DNA from: Sandaracinobacteroides hominis
Lineage (GTDB): Bacteria; Pseudomonadota; Alphaproteobacteria; Sphingomonadales; Sphingomonadaceae
DNA length: 64,000 bases
Assembly: GCF_016464365.1 (NCBI RefSeq)
Contig: NZ_JADCUC010000004.1
Span: 248,001 to 312,000, forward strand
Direction: 5' to 3'
The notes beneath the pieces are model-generated. The model was not told the DNA's origin. It saw only the letters and a list, made by a program, of their open reading frames with translations, and did no database searches. The position numbers and the translations under genes are program-made. How positions within the stretch are numbered: the stretch's first letter is position 1; the number at the start of each line of letters is the position of its first letter. Shown piece by piece: positions 10,018-17,970 of this stretch.

Positions 10018-10386
10018 GTCGATCACTTCGATGTCCCCCGACCTGACAGCCAGGGAGAAGGTCAGAACATGGGTCACTTCTCAGTGGAAATTATGCGCCT
10101 CCCGGGTCAACTCTCAGCGGAAATCAACACATTACTCGCTACGCGCATCTCGACGATGCAGATGTCGTGCAAACAGCACAGCGCATTGGAGATTTGATTC
10201 AATCGTTGCTCGGCGAAGTGCCCTAAGCTCCTCGTTTCGTCGCTGAAACGGGGCAAACCGTCGGCAAAGCGAAGATAGCGCTTGCGTGTGGAACAAAAGG
10301 CGAACATAGCCAGAGCTACTGATGAGCGTGACGATGTTTGGAGGTTGGCACCAGCCTCGAAGCTGTATTCCACGCCAAGGTTGGGG

Positions 10387-11739
10387 ATGATGAGTATGAC
10401 TAAAACTGGATCGGGGCAAGCAGAAGTTCTGCGACCTAAAGTTCTTGATTTGTTCTGCGGCGCAGGTGGCCTCGCAGAAGGGTTTCGTCAGGCGGGATAT
10501 GAAATACTCGGCGGCGTCGATTATTTTCCGGCTGCTATCGAGACTTTTGAAGCCAACATTCCAGGAGCTGTCGGTGTACTAGGCGATCTCCGCGATCCTG
10601 ACCTAGACGACTTTGAGGCTCGTTTTGCTGGGGTTGACGTTATTGTCGGAGGCCCGTCCTGCCAGGGCTTCAGCACCTCGGGCGGGCTGAGCAAATCTGA
10701 CGGTCGGGATCAAAGCGACCCTCGCAACCGCCTATTCATAAATTACACGAACATCGTCGAACGGCTGCAGCCGAGCTGGATCGTCTTCGAGAATGTACCA
10801 GGTTTGCTGCTCTACGAGAACGGTAACGTCGCACTCCAGATCGTGCGGGCGTTCCGGGAGATAGGGTATGAACTGGTGCCGATGATCCTTCTGGCCGCTG
10901 ACTACGGCGTGCCACAATTGCGGCGACGGCTCGTATTTGTTGGAAACCGGACCAATTCCGATATTTCGCTGCCCGCGCCCACACACGGCGATGTCAACCT
11001 TTGGAAGGGCTTTTCACTGCCCTTTGCTCATCTGTCTCGGATTGGCCATGGTAAGGAAGAGGGACTTCTGCCGCACGTAACGTTCGATGAGGCTTGCTCG
11101 GATCTTCCTCGGGTTGCAGAAGGGAAAGCGATCGACGGCAAGCCGTATGCGATCGAACCTGCGTCTCCTTACCAGATAGCGATACGCTCCGGCTCAAGCG
11201 CCGTTAGGCAGCACGCTGCGGCTGACCTGGCCACCCTTGATCGCATCGCGGCTGAAACTCTAAAGCAAGGCCAGAATTGGCGAGATCTCTCGGATGACGT
11301 TTTGCCCGATCGGTTCAAAAAGATCCGTCGCTACGATGCAACAACACTTTTGAAGCGGCTGCGCGCCGATTTGCCCGCTTACACTATCACGACCAAATTC
11401 AATGAGGCGACGACGGGGGCGTTCATTCATCCGAGGCAGGCGCGAACGATCACCTTGCGAGAGGCTGCTCGGCTGCAGTCCTTTCCGGATACTTTTATAT
11501 TTTCCGGGAGCGCTGCGCAGGTGCGACAGCAAATCGGAAACGCAGTTCCTCCCCTTCTCGCCCGAGCAATAGCCGAAGCGATCCTTCCAGCAGTAGTGAA
11601 GGACGCTTTCGGAGTGGCGATCGAACCCGTAAGAGATTCGGTGGTCGTGGACCACGGCGTATCTGAGGCCGAAATCCTCAAGCTTCATGGTGCGCGGAAG
11701 AAGCCGAAAGGGCAACCGGTCGAAGCGTTAGCTGCATGA
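10387..11739 (+). CDS. C5 cytosine DNA methyltransferase of a restriction-modification operon
   Basis: This enzyme transfers a methyl group from S-adenosylmethionine to C5 of cytosine in a specific DNA site, protecting host DNA. Of 450 residues, motif I (DLFCGAGGLAEGF) starts at residue 21, motif IV (GGPSCQGFS, catalytic Cys92) follows, motif VI (ENV) is at 135, motif VIII (QLRRR) is near 177 and motif X (QIGNAVPPLLA) is near the C-terminus. The residue before the catalytic Cys is Ser where Pro is commonest. ATG 10387 is the likeliest start (10390 and 10396 also possible). Only 6 bases separate it from the AAA+ gene, so the three genes form one operon. Base composition is visibly less GC-rich than the chromosomal genes to the right, which fits transfer. 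Confidence 0.95.
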   Translation: MMSMTKTGSGQAEVLRPKVLDLFCGAGGLAEGFRQAGYEILGGVDYFPAAIETFEANIPGAVGVLGDLRDPDLDDFEARFAGVDVIVGGPSCQGFSTSGGLSKSDGRDQSDPRNRLFINYTNIVERLQPSWIVFENVPGLLLYENGNVALQIVRAFREIGYELVPMILLAADYGVPQLRRRLVFVGNRTNSDISLPAPTHGDVNLWKGFSLPFAHLSRIGHGKEEGLLPHVTFDEACSDLPRVAEGKAIDGKPYAIEPASPYQIAIRSGSSAVRQHAAADLATLDRIAAETLKQGQNWRDLSDDVLPDRFKKIRRYDATTLLKRLRADLPAYTITTKFNEATTGAFIHPRQARTITLREAARLQSFPDTFIFSGSAAQVRQQIGNAVPPLLARAIAEAILPAVVKDAFGVAIEPVRDSVVVDHGVSEAEILKLHGARKKPKGQPVEALAA

Positions 11740-11745
11740 GGGGCG

Positions 11746-13455
11746 ATGCCGTACTTTTCATCTGATCAGATCGAGCGCGGGCTGTCTCACCTCATCGAGA
11801 CAGGGCATCAGTCACTCGTAAGCCTGTTGGCTATGTTGCAGTCTGAGGTTCCGATGAGCGGCGACGCTGCGCTTGCTGTGAAATTCGGGTCACAGCAGGA
11901 AAATGCTTTGCTAGAGCAGTTCTTCCGTCCGGACCTCGGACCGGACGACAAACCATTCTATGTTCCTTTCGGTGATGCCGGAGGCAAGACGCGCTGGCAT
12001 GATACTAGCTATGCAGGCAGCAGCCTCCAGCGTCAGCGTAAAGATCGCTCCGCGATCTTCGCGCAGCCGCCTGGCGACAAGAAGAGGTGGTTTCTCCGGC
12101 CGGACTATGTCGCTCAAATCGTCGCAAGCGCCAACACGGCCGGTAAGGCGTCAATATCTCTTCCGGCGTTAGCAGCATGGTTATTGCGACGGGCCGAAAT
12201 CACCGATCTACAGGATGCGACGCAAAAGGCGGTCGCTGCTCTTAAACTCGACAGGGATAACCTTATCGGCGACGGTGCAGTCTTCACGGAAAGTGATGTT
12301 GCCAAGGTCGGTGAACTGCCATTCGCCGATGAACCGATCGAACCCGAGGCGCTGCTAGAGCTGCTAGGGAAGTTTTCGCCGCCGCCGAAATCGAAGGCGG
12401 ATGCAACCGACAGCGAGGAGGCGAATAGCGCTTCCGGCATCCTGCACGAAGTTATAGCGCCGGGCAGCTGGGAGCTCGGAGAAGGCGACCTCGACGATTT
12501 CGCCGGTCTGCAGGGCGTGAGAGAGCCGGTGATGAGGGCGATCTCTGCGCTTCATTCCGGTATGCACATCATCTTTACCGGGCCTCCAGGCACAGGGAAG
12601 ACGAGCTTGGCAGAAGCGGTCTGTAAACTTGCAGGTTTCCCATTTTGGACAGTTCCTGCAACGGACCAATGGACGACGTTCGAGACCATTGGAGGATATT
12701 TCCCCGTGCCTGCGGAAGGTTCGTCTGAGGACCGTCTCGATTTCCTCCCGGGCGCCGTCGTTGCAGCGATCGAACAACAACGCTGTCTGATTATCGATGA
12801 GATTAATCGCGCCGACATCGACAAGGCCTTCGGCGAATTGTTCACGCTGCTGACGGGCAAGTCCGTGACGCTTCCTTACCGTCGCCGGTCGGAACTCGGC
12901 TTTCGACGCGTACGCTTGCAAACCAATCCCGGCTTGGTTGAGGCTGACATTGATGCGATCCAGGTGCCGCACTGGTGGCGCTTGATAGGCGCTATGAACG
13001 ATGCCGATAAGGCAAGCCTCAAGCGGCTATCGCTGGCTTTCATCCGTCGTTTCGCTTTCATTCCGATCGACTTGCCGGAGTTCAACACTTACGTCGCGAT
13101 CCTGAAACGGGAGTTGGAATTGGCCGATGAGCCGATTCGTGCTCGTCTCACCGAGTTAGAGACATGCCTTCTCGCATTGTTCCCAGATCGAACGGCGGGC
13201 TTGGGATCGATCGGATTGCCATTAGGGCCGGGCATTCCGCTCACGATGATCCGGCACGGGGTCTCCGAAGCAGTCTCTTGGCCTCACCGGACCGGTGGGG
13301 AGATCGTCAGGTCTGCAATCGAATCCTATCTGATCCCGCAATTCCAGGGTCGACCGGACAAGCATTCGGAGATTCTTTCAGTTCTCTCCGAACATGTCGC
13401 GGATTCTGATGGACTGGCTTCCGTTCTAGGTGTTTGGACGGGCGTTTCGACGTGA
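11746..13455 (+). CDS. McrB-like AAA+ NTPase, restriction motor subunit
   Basis: This 569-residue AAA+ protein is the likely nucleotide-driven motor of the restriction enzyme. The AAA domain begins near residue 255: Walker A GPPGTGKT at about 279-286, Walker B with the McrB-like signature LIIDEINRADIDKAFGE near 346, and a sensor/arginine-finger region (MNDADKASLKRLSLAFIRRF) near 425. The first 240 residues have no domain I recognise; in McrB and LlaJI.R1 this position holds the DNA-recognition domain, so the same is inferred here. The McrB-type signature suggests GTP use, which is not proven by sequence. Its stop overlaps the nuclease start (GTGA). Confidence 0.9.
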   Translation: MPYFSSDQIERGLSHLIETGHQSLVSLLAMLQSEVPMSGDAALAVKFGSQQENALLEQFFRPDLGPDDKPFYVPFGDAGGKTRWHDTSYAGSSLQRQRKDRSAIFAQPPGDKKRWFLRPDYVAQIVASANTAGKASISLPALAAWLLRRAEITDLQDATQKAVAALKLDRDNLIGDGAVFTESDVAKVGELPFADEPIEPEALLELLGKFSPPPKSKADATDSEEANSASGILHEVIAPGSWELGEGDLDDFAGLQGVREPVMRAISALHSGMHIIFTGPPGTGKTSLAEAVCKLAGFPFWTVPATDQWTTFETIGGYFPVPAEGSSEDRLDFLPGAVVAAIEQQRCLIIDEINRADIDKAFGELFTLLTGKSVTLPYRRRSELGFRRVRLQTNPGLVEADIDAIQVPHWWRLIGAMNDADKASLKRLSLAFIRRFAFIPIDLPEFNTYVAILKRELELADEPIRARLTELETCLLALFPDRTAGLGSIGLPLGPGIPLTMIRHGVSEAVSWPHRTGGEIVRSAIESYLIPQFQGRPDKHSEILSVLSEHVADSDGLASVLGVWTGVST

Positions 13456-14723
13456 CAGCCGATCGCGCCACATGGCGTGATTTCATCTGCGCTCCAGACC
13501 ATCCTTACAGGCATCTTGCTAGTCTCGGCGCATCGGTCAGAGGAGCTAATTCGGATTCGCTCGACTTGGCCGGTCTCGACGATTTTTTGCACAAGCTGCG
13601 AGGCGAGCACGACGTCACATTGCTAGCCGACATGGTGGACCTTGTGTCCGGGCCATATGTGTCATTCGTCGCGGACCAGCTCCTTCGGCTGCTCGACGCC
13701 TTGGCGAATGAGATGGAAAGTCGAGATGAAATCGTCGGCCCCGGTCTACGAGGAAATCCGCGGTGGGATAGAACAGTGGTTGCTCGGATGGCCGGTGTTC
13801 TGCCGGTCGGCCGGTATTATTCTCGCACCGCTCACAGGTCTTTCGAGCTGCCCGAGAACCAGCTTCTAAGGTGGCTCATCGATGAGCTTCTCACTTCGGT
13901 TCGGAATCTTACGCGGCGTTCGGCTAGCGCGACACCGCATACTTCGCTGGTGACGATCCTCAAGCATTGCGAGGAAGCTGTCGGCCACCATTGGCTCTCG
14001 CAGCTATCGGTTCCTGCTTATCTGAGTCCGAACATGATCGAGGCGGCAAACCGCAGCCGCCGACCTGAGTATCGTGTCGCTGCAGAACTGGCAGAGGCTA
14101 GGGCCCGCCTCAAGAGTCCATCCGAAGATGCTCGGTGGTTCGCCACGTTGATGCTCCTTGCGGTAGGTTGGCTTGAGCCGGTGTCGGATGACGACATGTT
14201 CGAACTATATGCTTTGACGCTGGTCGTTGACGTGATTGCTCAAGAGCTGGGCTTCGGCGAGCCTGAGGAATATGGTCTCGTCTCATCCAGTAGGGGCCAT
14301 GTGGCGGCGTTCCGAAATAGCGCCGGTAAGCTGCGCGTAATTTTCGACCAAAGCCCGTCCGGTAAGCTGCGAGCCAAGGACAGATATCGGAATATCGTTG
14401 CCGGGCATCACGGAGTTACGGGTAATGCTCGCCGTCCCGACATTTCGATCATCTACGAGGGACCGCAGGTACAGCGTTTCGTTGTCGTCGAGGCCAAAAG
14501 AACGGCGAATGAACGTTACATCAGCGACAGCATCTACAAGTTATTCGGCTACCTTTACGATTTCGCAGCGCTTTGGACTGACGACCACCCCAATCCGAGG
14601 TCGATACTTCTCGTCCCGGACGGCGTCAGCCGCGCTTCCGATCATACCTTTGTGGAAGCCGCCATCGTCTCCGGCAGCGACAGAGCGGGCCTTGCAGCGG
14701 CTCTCCGGTCCGCCATTCTCTAG
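13452..14723 (+). CDS. PD-(D/E)xK nuclease subunit, McrC/LlaJI.R2-like
   Basis: This 423-residue protein is the likely cleavage subunit. The C-terminal third contains a PD-(D/E)xK core: RRPDISIIYEG near residue 327 (Asp) followed by VVVEAKRT near 345 (Glu-x-Lys). The N-terminal two thirds are helical with no recognised domain; it should bind the AAA+ partner, as McrC binds McrB. GTG 13452 was chosen because it overlaps the upstream TGA 13453-13455; a TTG at 13434 is also in frame. The gene order methyltransferase, AAA+, nuclease matches NTP-dependent systems such as LlaJI and BsuMI. Confidence 0.82.
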   Translation: MTADRATWRDFICAPDHPYRHLASLGASVRGANSDSLDLAGLDDFLHKLRGEHDVTLLADMVDLVSGPYVSFVADQLLRLLDALANEMESRDEIVGPGLRGNPRWDRTVVARMAGVLPVGRYYSRTAHRSFELPENQLLRWLIDELLTSVRNLTRRSASATPHTSLVTILKHCEEAVGHHWLSQLSVPAYLSPNMIEAANRSRRPEYRVAAELAEARARLKSPSEDARWFATLMLLAVGWLEPVSDDDMFELYALTLVVDVIAQELGFGEPEEYGLVSSSRGHVAAFRNSAGKLRVIFDQSPSGKLRAKDRYRNIVAGHHGVTGNARRPDISIIYEGPQVQRFVVVEAKRTANERYISDSIYKLFGYLYDFAALWTDDHPNPRSILLVPDGVSRASDHTFVEAAIVSGSDRAGLAAALRSAIL

Positions 14724-15098
14724 GGCGTGCGTCCATCCTATCGGCGGTGAGGTCGATCACCTTATTTCTAGAAAATCGATGTCGTCTAGTCTCCGCCGGA
14801 GCCGCAGACTTCCACCATTTAATCCGCGAAAATGATCTCTTCGAGATCAAGCGAAAAATGGGATATTCCGATGCAATCCGAGCGCACGGGAAGTCAAATG
14901 GCGGCCCGGCGACATCACCTTTGAGCTCGGCAGTTTGCAGCGCGGAGAACACCTGAGCCCCGTCCGTCATCCTGCTGAAGGCGCTGTTGGGTGCTCAGCG
15001 ACGCTTGTGGGGTCAGAACGGACCTCGTTCTATTGCGCGCGCACGGAGCATCTCCAATCCTCAAACCACCAGATCAATGCAGCAGCAATGAGGCTCCC
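14724..15098. other. Non-coding gap between restriction operon and alpA-like gene
   Basis: These 375 bases hold no convincing gene. A 69-codon frame (14747-14956, GTG start, no ribosome site) has no recognisable motif. No strong terminator hairpin was seen after the nuclease gene. The segment must contain the promoter of the alpA-like gene, but no clear -35/-10 pair could be assigned. Confidence 0.5.
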
Positions 15099-15308
15099 AT
15101 GTCCCCCGATACGCCCGACCGCATTCTGCGTCTCCCCACCGTGCTCCAGCTCACCGGACTCTGCCGTTCGACGCTGTACCGCAAGGTTGATGCGGGGAAG
15201 TTCCCTCGCCAGATCCGTATCGCCGAGCGCTGCGTCGGGTGGCGCGAGTCCGCGATCAGGGACTGGATGCGCAACCCGATGTTCTATGACGTTGGCGATC
15301 ACCAATAA
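15099..15308 (+). CDS. AlpA-family helix-turn-helix regulator
   Basis: AlpA-type proteins are small DNA-binding regulators, often controlling integrase expression in phages and ICEs. The 69-residue product fits: RILRLPTVLQLTGLCRSTLYRKV is a MerR/AlpA-like helix-turn-helix opening, followed by KFPRQIRI and RCVGWRESAIRDWM, the canonical AlpA wing and C-terminal helix. ATG 15099 is the start because the conserved region begins at residue 7. It lies 75 bases from the end of the convergent integrase gene, so it probably regulates excision; that link is inferred from position. Confidence 0.88.
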   Translation: MSPDTPDRILRLPTVLQLTGLCRSTLYRKVDAGKFPRQIRIAERCVGWRESAIRDWMRNPMFYDVGDHQ

Positions 15309-15383
15309 TCTGCGGATCTCGCCTCACGGACGAGCTTCACCGATCCCGATTCGGTCGATCGACAATGCCTGTCGGCGGGGGCC

Positions 15384-16601
15384 CTAGGCAGCTCGCTTTC
15401 TGGCACGCTCCGCAGCCACCGCCCGCAAGCTGTCCAGCTCGTCAGACCATGCCTGCATCATAGTGACCCGCTCAGCCCAGTATTCCCCGCGGGCATAGAT
15501 GCGTCGCACGGAGTTTGCGTCTACGTGCGCAAGCTGACGCTCAATGGCGTCCGGGTTCCACTTGCCGGATTCGTTGAGCAGCGTGCAGGCCATTGCTCGA
15601 AAGCCGTGGGTCGTCATTCGGCTGCCTCCATAGCCCAGCCGCTGAAGGGCGAGGTTCAGAGTATTCTCGCACATCGGCCGATTGCGCTTGCCCTGACACG
15701 GAAACACGTAGCGCTGGTCTCCGCTCAGCGGCCTGATCTCTTCGAGGATTGCGACTGCCTGCCGGGACAGTGGAACACTGTGCGGGCGGCGCATCTTCAT
15801 CTTCTCCGCCTGGATGATCCAGACACGCTGCTCGAGGTCGATCTCCGACCACTCGGCTTGCCGAAGCTCTCCCGGCCGGGCGAAGAGGTGAGGCGCCAGC
15901 CGAAGCGCGATATGGGTCACGCGATAGCCATCGAACCGATCGATTGCGCACATCAGGTCGCCCACTTCATCCGGCCTCGTGATGGCCGCTAGATGCTTCA
16001 CCTTGGGTGTGGTCAGCGCTCCGCGCAAATCTGCGGTCACGTCACGCTCCGCCCGTGCGGTGGCGACGGCATAGCGAAACACCTGTCCGCAGGTTCCGCG
16101 TAGCCGGCGGGCGGTTTCATGCAGCCCTCTCGCTTCGACCTTGCGCAGAACTTCATAGACCTCGTGGGCGGTAATCCGGTTGATCGGCCGGCTGCCGAGC
16201 TGAGGGTAGGCAAAGGCCAGCATCCAGCGCTTCTTGCTGAGCGTCACCTCGGCGCGACCCTCCCGCGCGCTCTTCGCCACCCATTCCTCGGCGACGACCT
16301 TGAACGTGACCTGTTCCGCGAGAAGCGCCGCTCGCTTCTCCTCTCGCGCCACGGTTGCAGGGTTCGTTCCGCTCGCCAGCACCTTCTTGGCAGCATCTCG
16401 CTTGGCCCGTGCCTCTGAAAGGCTGACGGCTGGGAAAACTCCCAGTGCCATGGTTTGCTGTCTGCCGGCCCAGCGGAAGGCATAGCGCCAGTAGCGTTGG
16501 CCCGTCGGTTGCACGTGCACCTGGAGACCGCCAGAATCACTGACCTTGTAGGCGCGATCCCTGGGCTTGAGAGAGCGAACTTCCACCGCGGTGAGGGCCA
16601 T
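15384..16601 (-). CDS. P4-type tyrosine integrase of the ICE
   Basis: This enzyme catalyses integration and excision at the adjacent tRNA gene. The 405-residue product has the DUF4102 N-terminal domain (MALTAVEVRSLKPRDRAYKV), a SAM-like core-binding domain and a catalytic domain. Catalytic residues visible are Arg in ARPGELRQAEW (about 241), HGFR (about 330), the His of QLAHVD and the Tyr nucleophile in RRIYARGEYW (about 366). ATG 16601 was chosen over open upstream sequence because it starts the family and has GGGAG about 7 bases upstream. A triplet of GTTGGTA half-sites overlaps and precedes the start. The gene reads away from the tRNA, 164 bases from it. Confidence 0.95.
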   Translation of the reverse strand: MALTAVEVRSLKPRDRAYKVSDSGGLQVHVQPTGQRYWRYAFRWAGRQQTMALGVFPAVSLSEARAKRDAAKKVLASGTNPATVAREEKRAALLAEQVTFKVVAEEWVAKSAREGRAEVTLSKKRWMLAFAYPQLGSRPINRITAHEVYEVLRKVEARGLHETARRLRGTCGQVFRYAVATARAERDVTADLRGALTTPKVKHLAAITRPDEVGDLMCAIDRFDGYRVTHIALRLAPHLFARPGELRQAEWSEIDLEQRVWIIQAEKMKMRRPHSVPLSRQAVAILEEIRPLSGDQRYVFPCQGKRNRPMCENTLNLALQRLGYGGSRMTTHGFRAMACTLLNESGKWNPDAIERQLAHVDANSVRRIYARGEYWAERVTMMQAWSDELDSLRAVAAERARKRAA

Positions 16602-16640
16602 GTTGGTATCTCCCGTTGTTGGTATCAGGAAGTACCAACA
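16602..16640. promoter_or_regulatory. Operator-like triplet of GTTGGTA half-sites before the integrase
   Basis: GTTGGTATC occurs at 16602-16610 and again at 16618-16626, exactly 16 bases apart. The inverse, TACCAAC, follows at 16633-16639, making a 7-bp dyad with an 8-base spacer with the second site. The first site touches the integrase start codon. This arrangement resembles an operator for AlpA or for the integrase itself; binding is inferred, not shown. Confidence 0.5.
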
Positions 16641-16764
16641 TTTGGGCCAACTTTGGGTTGAAACGGCATGGCACAAGGTGGGTCTTCCTTGGCATCTTAT
16701 GCCAGAAAACCCTTGTTTTTTCAATGCTTGGGGGATGCTTTGGCACCCCGTGAAAAGGGGTACC

Positions 16765-16800
16765 TGGTGCCCAGAAGAGGACTCGAACCTCCACGACCTT
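16765..16800. other. Probable ICE attachment site (tRNA-Leu 3' end)
   Basis: P4-type integrases usually recombine within the 3' end of a tRNA gene, leaving the tRNA intact at one boundary. Here an intact integrase lies 164 bases from the 3' end of tRNA-Leu, and everything on that side is mobile-element DNA while the other side is housekeeping DNA. The core bases cannot be fixed without the opposite boundary, which is outside the window. Confidence 0.6.
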
Positions 16801-16851
16801 GCGATCGCCAGCACCTGAAGCTGGTGCGTCTACCAATTCCGCCATCTGGGC
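16765..16851 (-). tRNA. tRNA-Leu (anticodon CAG)
   Basis: The 87-nt minus-strand sequence folds as a class II tRNA. The acceptor GCCCAGA pairs with TCTGGGC, followed by A and an encoded CCA (16765-16767). The D-arm reads GCGGAATTGGTAGACGC, the anticodon stem CCAGC/GCTGG encloses loop TTCAGGT (anticodon CAG), there is a long variable arm, and the T-arm loop is TTCGAGT. The leucine identity fits the long variable arm and the anticodon. Its 3' end faces the ICE. Confidence 0.96.
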
Positions 16852-16986
16852 ACGGGGTAGGCGGGCGTCGTTATGAGGGCGTCCGCAGCTTGTCAACGTG
16901 TAGTTGACTCTTTGGCATAAATTCCGCGCCGAAGTGGGCCGTTGGCCGCATTGTCAATCACCGGCCGCAGCGGCTAGAGGCGGTGC

Positions 16987-17967
16987 ATGCCAAACCCCTC
17001 TTTTCCCCCGCTGTCCGGCCTTTCCGGCCCGGGCCTCGTCGCCATCGTCGGCGGCGCCGGCTTCATCGGCTCCGCCCTGACCGAGGCGTTTGCCGCCGCC
17101 GGCTGGCGCGTCCGCATCGTCTGCCGCAACCCGGCACACGCCATGCACCTGAAGCCGCTGGGCGATCTCGGCCAGATCGGCGCCGCCCGCGCCGATATCC
17201 GCAGTCCCCGCACGCTGCTGCCGGCGCTGGCCGGGGCAGACGCCGCCATCAACCTCGTCGGCATCCTCGACGAAAAGGGCGGCCAGGGCTTCTCCGAAAT
17301 CCACGCCCGCGGCGCCGAAGCCGTTGCCCGCGCAGCGGCGCATGTCTCGGCCCGCGCCCTGATCCACCTCTCGGCGATCGGCGCAGACCCCAACAGCCCC
17401 TCCGCCTACGGCAAGTCCAAGGCCGCCGGCGAATCGGCCGTGCGCTCTGCCTTCCCCAACGCCGCCATCGTCCGCTCCAGCCTGGTGTTTGGCCCGGAGG
17501 ACAGCTTCACCAACCGCTTCGCCGGCCTCCTCGCCGCTTCCCCCGCGGTGCCGGTGATCGCGCCAGACACCCGCTTCCAGCCGGTGTTCGTCGTCGATCT
17601 CGCCAACGCCATCCTCGCCATCACCCAGCGCCTCCTGGCCGGTGAACTGGGCCGCATCTGGGAAATCGGCGGCCCCGAAATCCTCACCATGCGCAGCATC
17701 CTCGAATCGATCGCCGCCGCCTCCGGCCTCGATACGCCGCTGCTGGATACACCCGACATCGGCGCCCGCCTGCTCGCCGGCCTGGATTTCCTGCCGGGCG
17801 CCCCCCTCACCCGGGACCAGTATCTGATGCTGAAGCGCGACAATATCGCCAGCCCCGACGCCCCCGGCCTCGCCGATCTCGGCATAGAGCCGACGCCGCT
17901 GGCCGGCGTCGCCCCGCAATGGCTCTCGCGCCACCGCCCCGGCGGCCGCTTTGCAGCCCGCGGCTAG
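16987..17967 (+). CDS. NAD(P)-binding epimerase, complex I NDUFA9-like family
   Basis: This 326-residue protein belongs to the atypical short-chain dehydrogenase group related to mitochondrial complex I subunit NDUFA9. The N-terminal Rossmann motif appears as VAIVGGAGFIGS near residue 18. A YxxxK-like stretch is AYGKSKAAGE, and RSSLVFGPEDSF is typical of the group. The catalytic activity of bacterial members is uncertain; they are often annotated as NAD-dependent epimerase/dehydratases. uppP begins 3 bases after its stop, so the two are probably co-transcribed. It is the first chromosomal gene beyond the tRNA. Confidence 0.88.
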   Translation: MPNPSFPPLSGLSGPGLVAIVGGAGFIGSALTEAFAAAGWRVRIVCRNPAHAMHLKPLGDLGQIGAARADIRSPRTLLPALAGADAAINLVGILDEKGGQGFSEIHARGAEAVARAAAHVSARALIHLSAIGADPNSPSAYGKSKAAGESAVRSAFPNAAIVRSSLVFGPEDSFTNRFAGLLAASPAVPVIAPDTRFQPVFVVDLANAILAITQRLLAGELGRIWEIGGPEILTMRSILESIAAASGLDTPLLDTPDIGARLLAGLDFLPGAPLTRDQYLMLKRDNIASPDAPGLADLGIEPTPLAGVAPQWLSRHRPGGRFAARG

Positions 17968-17970
17968 GCC

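Larger units (their letters stand above)
7639..10129 (-). mobile_element. IS21-family insertion sequence (istA-istB)
   Basis: This is a complete 2491-bp element. Its first 30 bases (7639-7668, beginning TGTTGATTTCCGCTGAGAG) are the perfect reverse complement of its last 30 (10100-10129). An inner 13-bp motif, TGAGAAGTGACCC, recurs inside both ends (7676-7688 and, inverted, 10071-10083), as in the multiple transposase sites of this family. A perfect 7-bp target duplication, CATTACT, flanks it (7632-7638 and 10130-10136). It encodes overlapping istA and istB on the minus strand, both intact. It interrupts the integrase remnant. Confidence 0.95.
7543..10226 (+). pseudogene. Tyrosine integrase 3' remnant, split by the IS21-family element
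   Basis: Two pieces (7543-7638 and 10137-10226) are the C-terminal end of a tyrosine recombinase. The left piece reads LRHSFSS, a TAG stop, then AAAMSEMPHMVGKLLGHSSI; the right piece reads RYAHLDDADVVQTAQRIGD and ends at TAA 10224. They carry the HxxR-like LRHS, the LGH histidine and the RYAHL tyrosine. Removing the insertion element and one 7-bp target copy joins them in frame (...LSIT + RYAHL...). The TAG at about 7561 and the absence of any upstream domain show that it was already broken. It is a relic of an earlier integrase, distinct from the intact one at 15384-16601. Confidence 0.85.

Noticed and set aside
14747-14956. A 69-codon frame after the nuclease gene
   Set aside because: GTG start without ribosome site and no recognisable motif; treated as non-coding.
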